Source: Penium margaritaceum (taxonomy: Eukaryota > Streptophyta > Zygnematophyceae > Desmidiales > Peniaceae). Taken from it: a stretch of 64,000 nucleotides of DNA. Below are positions 34,587 to 47,130 of this stretch, piece after piece (within the stretch, counting starts at the first letter, position 1; each line of letters begins with the position of its first letter). The notes beneath the pieces were generated by a model. It saw nothing but the letters and a program-made list of their open reading frames with translations, was not told the DNA's origin and did no database searches. A program made the position numbers and the translations under genes. Location of the stretch: assembly GCA_023375785.1 (NCBI GenBank), contig SZWC01001561.1, positions 66,543-130,542 of the forward strand, given 5' to 3'.

Positions 34587-37500
34587 TTGTCAATACTGAT
34601 TGAAGTTCTTTGTATTTGCTACTAGATAAATTGTATTCCCAAACCATTGTATCCCCCTCTGACCATTTGTGACTCGTATTATGAGTTTTCAACGTTGACC
34701 ACAAAGTGAAATTCCTTGGTCATGGTCACTCACATATGCCTACTTTGGTTGGTCATTGTGCGCGGTAGCCACACCGTGCCACTGCTCATCGAAGGTCATT
34801 GTACTTGCTAATCAATACCTAGTATTTCCAAACCATTTTTTCTCCATCTAAAAACTTGTGACTCGTATTATGGGTTGTCAACGTTGACCACACATAGTGA
34901 AATTCTTTGGTCATGGTCAGTGTCATATGCCTTCTTTGGTTGGTCATTGTGCATGGTAGCCACACCGTGCCACTTCTTGTTGAAGGTTTTTGTACTTGCT
35001 AGTCAATAACCAATAATCCCAAACCATTGTCCCCCCCTCTGACCGTTTGTGTCTCGTATTATGAGTTGTCAATGTTGACCACACATAGTGAAATGTCATG
35101 ATCAGTGACATATGCCTACTTTGATTGGTCATTGTGCATGGTAGTCACACCGTGCCACTACTTACTGAAGGTCTTTGCACATGCTATTCAATACCATTAA
35201 TTCCTCCTCTGACCATTTGTGACTCGTGTTAAGAGCTGTCAACGTTGACAACATATAGTGGAATTGTTTGGTCATGGTCAGTTACTTATGCATACTTTCT
35301 TTGGTAACTATGCATAGTAGCCACACTGTGCCACTACTTATTGAAGGTATTTTCACTTGCTAGTTGATGAACAGAATTCCCAAACCATTGTATCTCTCTC
35401 GGAATATTTCTGACTTGCATAAGAAATTGTCAACATTGACCACCCGTAGTGAAATTCTTTGGTCATGGTCAGTTACACATGCCTCCTTTGGTTAGTAATT
35501 GTACATGGTAGCCACACTGTGCCACAACATATTGAAGGTATTTCTACTTGCTGGTTGATAAGTAGTATTCCCAAACCATTGTTTCCCCTCTGACCATTTG
35601 TGACTCGTAGAATGAGTTGTTAACATTGACCACACATAGTGAAATTCTTTGGTCATGGGCATTGACATATGCCTACTTTGGTTAGTCATTGTGCATGGTA
35701 GCCACACCATGCCAATACTTATTGAATGTATTTGTACTTGCTATTCAATAACTAGTATTCCTAAACCATTGTTTCCCTCTCCGACCATTTTTGACTCATG
35801 TTATAAGTTGTCAACGTTGACCACACATACTGAAATTCTTTGGTCACGGTCACTGAAACATGCCTACTTTGGTTAGTCATTGTGCACAGTAGCCACACTA
35901 TGCCACTACGTATTGAAGTGGCAAGTACAAATACCTTCAATAAGTAAGTACAAATACTACTATTCATCCACTAGCAAGTACAAAGGGTCCTTGTACTTGC
36001 GAGTCGCTGAATTGTATTCCCAAACCATTGTTTCCCCCTCTGACTACTTGTGACTTGTATTATGATTTTTCAACATTGACTACACATAGTGAAACTCTTT
36101 TCGTCATGGTCAGTGACATGTGCCTTATTTGGTTGGTCATTGTGCACAGAAGCCACGCCAAGCAACAACTTATTGAAGGTCTTTATACTTGCTTGTTGAT
36201 AACCAGTATTCCCAAACCATTTTCCCACCTCTGATCATTTGAAACTCCTTGTATGAGTTGTCAACGTTGACCACACGTAGTGAAATTCTTTGGTCATGGT
36301 CAGTGGCATATGCCTACTTTGGTTGGTCATTGTACATGGTAGCCACACCGTGCCACTTCTTATTGGAGGTCTTTGCACTTTCTAGTCAATAACTAGTATC
36401 TCCAAATCTTTGTTTCCCCCCTTTCACCATTTGTGACTCGTATTATGTGTCGTCAACGTTGACCACCCATAGTGAAATTCTTTTGACATGATCCTAGACA
36501 TATGCCTTCTTTGGTTTATCATTGTGCATGGTATCCACATCGTTCCACCCATTATTTGATATCTTTGTACTTACAAGGCGATAACTAGTATTTCCAACCC
36601 AATGATTCCCCCTCTGACCATTTGTGACTCGTATTATGAGTCGTCAATGTTGACCACCCATCGTGAATATATTTGGCCATGGTCAGTGACATATGCCTAC
36701 TTTGATTGGTCATTGTGCATCGTAGTCACACTGTACCACTATACATTGAATTTCTTTGTACTTGCTTATCAATACTAGTATTCCTAATCTATTGTTTCCC
36801 CCTCTCACCATTTGTGTCTCGTATGATGAGTTGTCAACGTTGACCCATCATACCAAAATTCTTTGGTCATGGTCAGTGATATATGCCTACTTTGGTCGGT
36901 CATTGTACATAGTAACCACACCGTGCCACCACTTATTGAAGGTATGTGTACTTTCTAGTCGATAACTAGTATTCCCAAACCATTGTTTTCCCCTCCGACC
37001 ATTTGCGACTCGTATAATGAGTTGTCAACATTGACTTCACATAGTGAAATTCTTTGGTCATGCTCAGTGCTAAATGCCCACTTTGGTAGGTCATTGTGCA
37101 TGGTAGCCATACCACTACTTATTGGAGGCCTTTGTACTTGCTATTGAATGAATGGTATTCACAAACCAATATTTCCCCCTCTGACCATTTGTAACTCGTG
37201 TTATGATTTGTCAATGTCGACACCACAGTGAAATTGTTTGGTCATGGTCAGTAACGTATGCCTACCTTAGTTGGTCATTATGCATGGTAGCCACACCATG
37301 CCACTCTTTATTGAAGGTCTTTGTACATGCTAGTCAATAACTAGAATTCCCGAACCATTTTTTCCCCCTCTGACCATTAATGATATGTATTATGAGTTGT
37401 CAATGTTGACCCATAACAGTGAAAATCTTTGGTCATTGTGTAAGCTAACCATACCGTGCCACTATGTATTGAAGGTCATTGTACTTGCTTGTCGATAACT

Positions 37501-40500
37501 AACATTCCCAAACCATTAATTCCCCCTCTGACCATTTGTGACTCGTACTATGAGTTTTCTTCATTGACCACGCATAGTCAAATGCTTCCGTCATGGTTGT
37601 TCATTGTGCATTGTAGCCACACTGTGCCACTACAAATTGAAGGTATTTGTACTTGCTAGTCAATAACTAGTATCCTGAACCCATTTTTTCCCCATTGACC
37701 ATTTTTGACTCGTATTATGAGTTGTCAACGTTAACTACACAGTGAAATCATTTGGTCATGGTCAGTGACATATGCCTACTTTGGTTGGTCATTGTGCATG
37801 GAGGCCACACCGTGCCACTACGTATTGAAGGTTTTTGTACTTTCTAGTTCATAGATAATATTCCCAAACCATTGTTCCCCCCTCTGACCATTTGTGACTC
37901 GTATTATGAGTTGTCAATGTTGACCACAGGTAGTGAAATTCTTTGGTCATTGTCAGTGACATATGCTTACTTTGGTTGGTCATTGTGTAAGGTGGCTACA
38001 CCGTGCCACTAAGTGTTGAAGGTCTTTGTACACACTAGTCGATAACTAGTAATCTCAAACCAGTATTTCCCCGTCGTTCCATTTGTGACTCATACTACGA
38101 GTTTTTAACGTTGACCGAACATAGTGAAAATCGTTGGTCATGGTCAGTTACATATGCCTACTTTGGTTGGTCATTTGCATGCTATCCACACCGAGCAACT
38201 ACTTATAAAAGGTCTTTGTACTTGGTAGTCGATAAATAGTATCCAAAACCATTGCTTCCCCCTCTGACCATTTGTGTCTCGTCTTGAGTTGTCAATGTTG
38301 ACCCCACATAGTGAAATTATTTGGTCATGGTCTGTGACATATGCCTTCATTGGTTGGTCATTATGCATGGTAGCCACACCGTGTCACTGATTATGTAAGG
38401 TCTTTGTGCTTTCTATTTGATACCTAGTATTCCCAAACCATGGTTTCCCCCTCTGGCCATTTGAGAATCGTATTATGAGTTGTCAACTTTGACCATCCAT
38501 AGTGAAATTCTTTGGTCATGGTCAGTGACATATTCCCACTTTTCCTGGTCATTGTGCATGATAGCCACGTCGTGTCTCTAATTACTGAAGGCCTTTGAAC
38601 TTGCTTGTTGATAACTAGTATTCCCAAACCATTATTTCCCCCTCTGACCATTTGTGACTCGTATTATGAGTTGTGAATGTTGACAACACATAGTGACACT
38701 CTTCGTTCATGGTCAATGACATATGCTGACCTTGGTTGGTCATTGTGTATGGTAGCCACACCGTGCCACTATTTATTGAAGGTCTTTGTACTCTAGTAAA
38801 AAAAACGTATTCCCAAATCATCGTTTGCCCCTCGGACCATTTGTGACTCTTGTTATTTGTTGTCAACGTCGACCCATTATAGTGAAATTCTTTCGTCATG
38901 GTGAGTGACATATGCCTATTTTGGTTGGTCATTGTGCATGGAAGACACACTGTGATACTAATTATTGGATGTATTTTTCCTTGCTTTTCAATGACTAGTT
39001 TATCCAAACCATTATTTCTCCCTCTGAACTTTTGTGACTTGTACTATGAGTTGTCAACTTTGACCACCCATAGTAAGATTCTTTGGTCATGGTCAGTGAC
39101 ATATGCCCACTTGGGCTGGGCATTGTTCATGGTAGACACACGGTGCCAATACTTACTGAAGGTCTTTGTACTTGGTAGTTGATAACTAGTATATTCAAAC
39201 CATTATTTCCCCCACTGACCGTTTTTGACCCATATCATGAGTTTTCAATGTTGCCAACAAACAGTGAAATTCTATGGTCATGGTCAGTGACATATTCCTA
39301 CGTTGGTTGGTCATTGTGCATGGTAGCCACACTGTGCAACTAGGTTTTGAAGGTCTACGTACTTCCTAGTCAATAACTAGTATTCCCAAACCATTGTTTC
39401 TCCCTATGACCATTTTGACTTGCATTATGAGTTGTCAACATTCACCACACATAGCGAAATTCTTTGGTCATGGTCCATGACATATGCCTACATTGTTCGG
39501 TCATTATGCATGGTAGCCACACCGTCCCACTACTTATTGAAGGTCTTTGTACTTGATAGTTGATAACTAGTATTCCCAAACAAGTGTTTCCCCCTCTGAC
39601 TCTTTGTGACTCGTATTATGAGTTGTCAACATTGACCACACATAGTGAAAATCTTTGGTCATGCTCAGTGAAATACTCCTTCTTTGGTTGATCATTGTGC
39701 ATTGTAGCCACACAGTGCCACTACTTATTGAAGGTCTTTGTACTTTCTAGTTGATGAATAGTATTCCCAAACCATTGATTCTCCCCCTGACCATTTGTGA
39801 CTCGTATTATGAGCTGTTAATGTCGACGACACATAGTGAAATTTTGTGGTCATGGTCAGTGACATGTGCCTACTTTGGCTGGTTATTGTGCATGGTAGCT
39901 ACACCGTGCCACAACTAATTTAATGTCTTTGTAATGTGTAGTTGATAAGTAGTATTTTCATACCATTGTTTCCTCCTCTGACCATTTGTGACTCATGTTG
40001 TCTATTGTCAACGTTACCCCAACATAGTGAAGTTATTTCTCATGGTCAGTGAAACATGCCTAATTTGGTTGGTCATTGTGCATGGTAGACACACGGTGCC
40101 ACTAGTCATTGAAGGTCTTTGTACTTTCCAGTCAATAACTAGTCTTCCCAAAGCATTGTTTCCCCCTCTGATCACTTGTGACTCACATTCTGAGTTGTTA
40201 ACATTGACCACACATTGTGAAATTCTGTGGTCATGGTCAGTGACGTATGCCTGCTTTGGTTGGTGATTGTGCATGGTAGCCACACCATGCCAATTCTTAC
40301 TGAGGGACTTTGTACTTTCTAGTCCACAAATTGTATTTCCAAACCATTTTTTCCCCCTCTGACCATTGTGACTTGTATTATGAGTTGTCAACGATGACCA
40401 CAGGCTGTGAAATTTTCTTTTCATGGTCAGTGACATATGTCTACTTCAGTTTATCATTCTGCATGGTAGCCTCACCGTGCCTCTACGTATTGAAGGTCTT

Positions 40501-42343
40501 TGTACTTGCTAGTCAATAACAAGTATCTCCAAACCATTGTTCCCCCTCAGACCATTTGTGACTCTTGGTATGAGTTGCCAATGTTCACCACACACAGTGA
40601 AATTCTTTGGTCATGGTGGGCGACATATGCCTACTTTGGTTCCTCATTGTGCATGGTAGCCACACCTTTCCATTACCTAATAAAGATAGTTTTTATTTCT
40701 AGACAATACATAATGTTAAAAACAATGTTTCTTCCTCTGAACAATTCTGACTCGAATCATGAGTTGTCAATGTTGACCACACATAGTGAAATTCTTTGGT
40801 CATGGTCAGTGACATATGCCTACTTTGGTTGGTCATTGTGCATGGAAGCCACACCGTTCCACTACGTCTTGAAGGTCTTTTAGTTGCTAGTCGATAACTA
40901 GTATTTCCAAACCATCATTTCTCACTTTGACCATTTGTGAATCATGTTATGAACTGTGAACGTTGATCACACATGTGAAATCCTTTGGTCATGGCCAATG
41001 ACATATGCCTACTTTGGTTGGTCATTGTGCATGGTAGCCACACCATGCCACTACTTTTATGTAGTCTTTGTACTTGCTAGTCCATAGGAAAAATTCACAA
41101 ACCCTTGATTCCCCCTCAGACCATTTGTGAACAGCTAATGAATGGTCAACATTAACCACACACAATGAAATTCTTTGGTCATGGTCAGTGGCATATGCCT
41201 ACTTTGGTTGGTCATTGTCCACGGTACCCAAAATGTGCCACTTATTATTGAAGTTCTTTGTACTTGCTAGTCGATAAACAATATTTTCAAACCATTGTTT
41301 CACCCTGTAGCCATTTTTGGCGTTTGTTATGAGTTAGCATTGAACACACATAGTGAAATTCTTTGGTCATGGTTTATGACATATGCATACTTTGGTTCGT
41401 CATTGTGCATGGTAGCCACACCATGCCAATAATTATTGTAGGTCTGTGCACTTTCTCATTGATAATTAACATTCTCTAACCATTGTTTCCCCCTCCGACC
41501 ATTTGTGACTTATGTTATGAATTGTCAACGTTAACCACACATAGTGAAATTCTTTGGTCATGGTCAGTGACATATGCCTACTTTGGTTGTTCATTGTGCA
41601 TGGCAGCCACACGACGCCATTATTCATTGAAGGTATTTGTAATTGCTATTTGATCATTAGTATTCTGAAACTATTGTTTTCCCTTTTGACCATTTTCGAC
41701 TCGTATTATGAGTTGTCAACGTTGACCACACATAGTGAAATTCTTTGGTCATGGTCAGTGACATATGCCTACTTTGGTTGGTCCTTGTGCACGGTATCCA
41801 CATCGTGCCACTACTCATTGAAGGTCTTGGTACTTGGAAGTTAATAAAAAGTATTCCCAAACCATTGTTTCCCCCTCTGACATTTTTTGACTTGTGTTAT
41901 GAGTTGTCAACGTTGACCACCCATACGAAATTCTTTGGTCATGGTCAGTGACATATGCCTACCTTTATTGGTCATTGTGCATGGTAGCCACACCTTGCCA
42001 CTACAAATTCAAGGTCTTTGTACTTGCTAGTTCATACCTAGTATTCCCAATCCATTGTTTCCCCCTCTGACCATTTGTGATTCGTAGTATGAGTTTTCGA
42101 CATTGACCATACATAGTGAAATTCTTGTGTCATGGTAAGTGACACATGCCTACTTTGGTTGGTCATTGTGCATGGTAGCTACACTTTACCACTACTTATT
42201 GAAGGTCTTGGTACATGCTAATTGATAAATAATGTTCCCAAACCTTTGTTTCCCAATCTTGCTATTTGTGACTCGTATTATCGGTTGTCAACGTTGACCA
42301 CACACAGTGAAATTCTTAGGTCAAGGCCAGTGACATATGCATA
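34587..42343 (+). repeat. 190-bp satellite array, plus orientation, block 7
   Basis: About 41 monomers between the Harbinger element and the MITE. It has the same monomer as elsewhere, with scattered deletions, and a small inverted interruption at 35919-35985. The last bases TA (42342-42343) are the MITE target duplication. Confidence 0.96.
35919..35985 (-). repeat. Micro-inverted satellite fragments within a plus array
   Basis: Two short pieces in minus orientation (GGCAAGTACAAATACCTTCA and ACTAGCAAGTACAAAG) sit inside plus monomers. They can pair with the adjoining plus sequence (TATTGAAG / CTTCAATA), forming a foldback. Confidence 0.75.
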
Positions 42344-42741
42344 CCCTACTGCTTCATGATTTTGAATTTTGAAATAGTTTTTGGGGTGTAGTCTTCATTC
42401 TCCCTCTTTGTTCATTATTGTTTTGTATTTGTTTTGGGCAAAACTAGTTCATTATGTTGTCTTCATTTCTTTTTTTTCTCTGCATGCAATCCGCCTGATT
42501 CATCTTTTACAGCAAAGGATTTCTGGTGTCAGTGCCATGTCGACACTTGAAATCGAGCGATCGGGTAAACCTCGCAGGTTGACGCGATCGCACTTTGGAT
42601 TCTCTTTGATACCAAGGGTCGAAAAATAATGGGGCAATTGATGTAATGTATTCATTTTCTACACAAGAGTATAATTTTTGTAGCCAAATAAAAGAAATCA
42701 TCGTCCCTGCAATTAAACATTACAATGAAGAAGTAGTAGGG
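42344..42741. mobile_element. 398-bp MITE with TA target duplication
   Basis: The ends are CCCTACTGCTTC and, in reverse, CCCTACTACTTC. TA flanks both sides (42342-42343, 42742-42743). Removing the insert and one TA gives GCATACTTTGGTTGG, a normal satellite sequence, so both boundaries are exact. The TA duplication suggests a Tc1/mariner-type (Stowaway-like) non-autonomous element, although the TIR is not the usual Stowaway sequence. The interior holds only a short open frame (42381-42629) with no recognised domain. Confidence 0.82.
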
Positions 42742-44262
42742 TACTTTGGTTGGTCATTGTGCATGGTAGACACACTGTGCCACTAATTATTGAAGGTCTT
42801 TGTAATTTCCTGCTGATAACTAGTATTCTCAAACCATTTTCCACCCCTCAGACCATTTGTGACCCATACTATGAGTTGGCAATATTTGCCACACATAAGT
42901 TTGATTCTTTGGTCATGGTCAGTGACACATGCCTTCTTTGGTCGGTCATTGTGCATTATAGCCACACCGTGTCACTAACTATTGAAGGCCTTTGTACTTG
43001 CTAGCTGGTACCTAGTATTTCCAAACCATTGTTTCCCTCTCTGACCACTTGTGACTTGTATTATGAGTTGTCAACGTTGACGACACATAGTGAAATTCTT
43101 TGGTCATGGTCACTGACATATGCCTATTTTGGTTGGTCATCGTACATGGTATCCACACCGTGCCATTGCATATTGAAGTTCTTGTTATTTTGCAATCGAT
43201 AATTAGTATTCCCAAACCATTTTTTCCCCATCTGACCATTTTTGACTTGTATTATGAGTTGTCAACGTGACCACCCATAGTGAAATTCTTTGGTCGTGGT
43301 CAGTGACATATACCTACTTTGGTTGGTCATTGTGCATGGTAGCTACACCGTGCCACCACGTATCGAAGGTCTTTGTACTTGCTATTTGATAACTAGTCCT
43401 CCCAACCCATTGATGATCCCTCTCAACATTTGTGACATGTATTATGAGTTATCAACGTTGAGCACACATTGTGAAATTCTTTGGTCATGGTCAGTGACAT
43501 ATGGCTGTTTTTGTTGGTCCTTTTGCATGGTAACCACACCGTTCTACTACTTATTGAAGGTCTTTATACATACTGGTTGATAACTAGTGTTCACAAACCA
43601 TTGTTTCCCCCTCTGACCATTTGTGACTCGTATTATGAGTTGGCAACGTTGACTACACATAGTGACATTCTTTGGTCATGGTCAATGAAGTATGCCTACT
43701 TTGGTTTGTCATTGAGCATGGTAACCACACTGTGCAACTACTTATTGAAGGTCTTTTTACCTGCTATTCATTAACTAGTACTCTCAAACTATTGTTTCCC
43801 CCTCTAATCATTTGTGACTCGTATTATGAGTTTTCAACGTTGACCACCCATAGTGAAATTCTTTGGTCATGATCAGTAACACATGCCTACTTTGGTTGGT
43901 CATTGTACATGTTAGCCACACTGTGCCACTATGTATTCAATGTCTTCCTACTTTCTATTAGATAACAAGTATTCCTAAATCATTGTTTCCCCATCCGACC
44001 ATTTGTGACTTTTATTGTGAGTTGTCAACGTTCACCACACATAGTGCAATTCTTTGGTCATGGTCAGTGACATATGCATACTTTGGTTGGTCACTGTGCA
44101 TGATATCCACACTGTGCCACTACTTGTTGAAGGTATTTGTACTTTCTACTTGATAACTAGTACTTCCAAATTACTGTTTCCCCCTCTGAACAACTGTGAC
44201 TCGTATTTTGAGTTGTTAACGTTGACCGTCCATAGTGAAATTCTTTGGTCATGGTGAGTGCC
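42742..44262 (+). repeat. 190-bp satellite array, plus orientation, block 8
   Basis: About eight monomers. The block stops at 44262 within GGTCATGGTGAGTGCC, in exact satellite phase with the minus block that ends at 24857 (both reach the GTCAC position). Confidence 0.96.
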
Positions 44263-44898
44263 TATCAGAATAATGAAGCAGGAGGAGGAAGTGAAAGCAG
44301 GATCTTGTAGAACCAGATCGACTGGACAGATATGAATGTGCTGATGAAAGCAGAGAGAATTGCAGGGAGTTAGTCGTGGAGGCATGAATAGAGGTGTTAC
44401 AGGTTAAGGTAGATTTGAGAGGCAGAAGGGAGATCTGTGAGAGAAGGATGAGATGTGCAGCCTTTTTGGATATCAGAGGTCCTGAGAAGAGCTAAGCAAG
44501 GATTGAGAGTAAGAGAGAAAAGAGGTGTGAAGCCGAGTGCAGAAAGTGGATGGCAATGAAAGAAGGAGCGTTGGGCGAGCAGAGCAAAGACTCGATGGTG
44601 AATCCGCAGAACCAAAGTTGAATAGAATGAAAAGACTTTCCTGGTTCAAAACACGAGGGAATGAACATGGTTGGTATATATGGAAAGAACAGGAAAAGGT
44701 GGCAAAGCAATGGCTTCTTTCCACTAGCCAAATGCCGGTGACACATGTCACATTATTAGGGAATACCTTGACCGTTCGTTCTCAACAGGTAGGCTCCAAG
44801 AGCCGTTTCTCAGGTTGGTTTGTTCCAGGACCTGAACCGTTGTTTAGAGCGTGGAAGTATTCCGAGGAACTTTGTTTGGTCAGATTCTATTTTCAACA
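44263..44898 (-). mobile_element. Copia family B 3' LTR (636 bp)
   Basis: In element orientation it begins TGTTGAAAATAGAATCTGAC at 44898 and ends CATTATTCTGATA at 44263. It matches the LTR at 24858-25494 throughout, including the CATATATACC element. A polypurine tract precedes it, so it is a 3' LTR. The 5' LTR of this block (51457-52144) belongs to family A instead. Confidence 0.92.
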
Positions 44899-44907
44899 TC
44901 CCCCGTG
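44899..44907 (-). other. Polypurine tract of family B element
   Basis: On the minus strand CACGGGGGA sits directly before the LTR start TGTTG. Position and G-rich composition fit the plus-strand primer. Confidence 0.75.
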
Positions 44908-44962
44908 AATCTACCAAGGTTGGAAAAGATCACCTCTTGTACTAGTGGTAGTATCCATCCTC

Positions 44963-45850
44963 CTACATGGGTGAGCGTTCTACTCCACAGTGCATAAGCA
45001 GATTGTTCCACATTTTCCCAAGGTCAGCAAGGAACTTATCGACCAGCAAATGCAGTTTCCGTCCAAGGACTCGCTTGAGTCCTTCCCTCATGTCTTGGTT
45101 GATTTGACCCTCGTAGTGGGTTACTGTTTCGTCAGAAACCTTTGGCCCCAGATAGGTCAGTTTTCTAAGAAGTGCATGTATGATCCCGAAGCCGTGCAGA
45201 AGTTCAGGGTCCAAGGCCTTGTAGACCTGGAGTGCCCAGTCTTGTGCTGTGGAGGTGGAAGATTTGTGTCAAAGAACTCGTAGTCTTCCAGTGAGGTTTG
45301 GGAAGCTGTTGTTGTTCTGACACATAGTTGTAATCTAATTTTTTCTCTAGGCTTTTTGCAGAATTTGATGCCACAGTTCAGGGATGGATTTGGTCTTCAG
45401 TTGGTGATAAATGTAAGAAGAATGGAGGCGCTCCCAAAGTAGATGGTAGACGCTGAAAAATGTTTCGTCATAATCTGGAATGGAGCAATATGGCCAGCAG
45501 AGATGTTCGTAATGTCCAGTGAGGAGCTGCACCATATTGTACTGGTTGATAGAGGCCCGTCGTGCCAGAGTAGCACTTGATTTTTCCAGCCATCTTTCGC
45601 TAGCACAATACATGTATCCCAAGAGAGAGCCATGTGAAGATGCTGGAGGAGTAAGAGGGGTGGTAGGAGAGGAAGGAAGGCACTTTCACTGTACCACTCA
45701 CAGAGGAGGCTCTGCCACAGGTGGTCCTTTGTGTCCTTGAAGGGAGGCTGAGAGAAGCTTGCTGTTTCAAAGTCTGAACTAGCGGAGTGACAGCTTGTTC
45801 CACTCGTTGGCTGAACACGGTCGAGCAGAAAGACGAGTGGTTTCCGGTAC
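44963..45850 (-). pseudogene. Gene-like coding remnants of unknown origin inside family B element
   Basis: Three adjacent open stretches in sense orientation look protein-like but lie in different frames: about 45850-45600 (DHLWQSLLCEWYSESAF, leucine-rich after it), 45622-45347 (ASINQYNMVQLLTGHYEHL, YHLLWERLHSSYIYHQL) and about 45265-44963 (DPELLHGFGIIHALLRKL, EGQINQDMREGLKRVLG). Composition is helix-forming and leucine/aromatic-rich, unlike the C/T-rich flanking DNA. No family is recognised. They may be fragments of a captured host gene or a decayed accessory ORF. Confidence 0.4.
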
Positions 45851-45929
45851 ACCAGTAATAGAACTTCAGAGTTGCAAGGTTGTCTTGGCCTGGTATGAGA
45901 GATGGAGGATAATTAGCAAGTTGCCGCAG

Positions 45930-46490
45930 GGGTGAAACCACGTGCGCTGCTGGATGTAGAGGAGTAGGATGCGGCAAAATGAAGGAAAAGGCCAACGCGC
46001 CATGAAGAATCTTCTGTGGATGATGATGAGGAGGAAGCTGTTGGCGGATGATGGGTGCAGGGATGAGCCGCGTGCGGTGCGAGGAGGAATGGGCATGGGC
46101 GCAGGTCGCCGCAGTATTGGCAGCTCGACTGGACGGATCCTTGTGCTGAGCTGATGATGGAAGCGAAAGAATGATGGGGAATTGGACGTAGGGCCAGAAC
46201 CACGTGCGCTGCTAGGTAGGGGAGTAGAATGCGGCAAGGGGGAGGCAAGAGCCGACGCGCCACAAGAAACCTGCTGCCGGCGTGGGTGCATGACACTGCG
46301 AGACCGGAAGCTGGCAAGTGAATATCCTTGTGCTGGCCACAGATGTGGAAGTTGCTGATGAAAGCGGATACTGATGATGAAATTTGGGTGCAGGGACGAG
46401 CCACGTGCGCTGCAAAGGGAAATCAGCGTGGGTGCAGGTCGCTGCAAAACTGGCGGTTTGACCGGGCGGATCCTTGTGCCGAGTGGATGA
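45930..46490 (-). repeat. Diverged direct repeats in family B interior
   Basis: CCACGTGCGCTGC occurs near 45938, 46199 and 46402. GGATCCTTGTGC with its surroundings occurs near 46130 and 46468. GCGGCAA with CGCGCCA modules occurs near 45972-46003 and 46230-46262. Unit spacing varies from 200 to 340 bp because of indels. Confidence 0.65.
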
Positions 46491-47130
46491 TGATGATGAA
46501 GACAGCAAATTGATGAAGTTGAACAGCAGAAGGATGGCTGAGGATGACAATGTCCGAGGTGATGAAGTTGATGATAGCACAGGAGAGGAAAACAAAACTG
46601 ATGAGATTGATGAAGCCAAATAGTAGATGATGATGGAGAGGAGGAGATGATGACGCGGCATATGCTGGCAAGGCAGGGAGCTTCTCTGACGTCAGGAGAG
46701 TGACGGCTTGTGCCCCCAGCTGGCCCGAGACCGGTGGGCAGGAAGACTGGTGGTGTCCGATGTCCTGACTCCGAGAGGATTTCTAATGCAGCAAGGGCGG
46801 TCTGAGACAAGCAGAGATGTCCGCGCTTTGTCAGGAGAGCGAAGACTTCTTCTCTAGTTGGCCCGAGACTGACGGGCAGGAAGACTGGAGGTGTCCGATG
46901 TTCTGTCAATGAGCAAACCTCTTCTGTTGCTGAGGACAAGGAGAAGGGGGCGCAAGAGGGTGGCTTGAAGAGATGATTCAGCAAAAGAAGAAGATTCTCA
47001 GTGGAGATACAGACAGATGTGGGTGATAACGCAGATGAAGGTGATGAAGAGAAAAAGGACGGATGCAGGATGGGAGGAGGACGGAGAACCAAGGGCGTTG
47101 AGGAAGGAGATATGACCCTGCCACTCGATC

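Larger units (their letters stand above)
44908..47130 (-). mobile_element. Family B 3' internal region, no recognisable pol
   Basis: In element orientation the sequence changes at about 47130 from family A reverse transcriptase/RNase H (GLEGSDFLR) to unrelated C/T-rich DNA that continues to the B polypurine tract. It contains no integrase, RT or RNase H motif. It holds diverged internal repeats (45930-46490, and a pair of ACATCGGACACC modules near 46755 and 46905) and, nearer the LTR, gene-like open stretches. Together with the leader at 25507-25879 it would make a B element of about 3.9 kb with little or no pol, that is a probably non-autonomous element. Confidence 0.7.
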
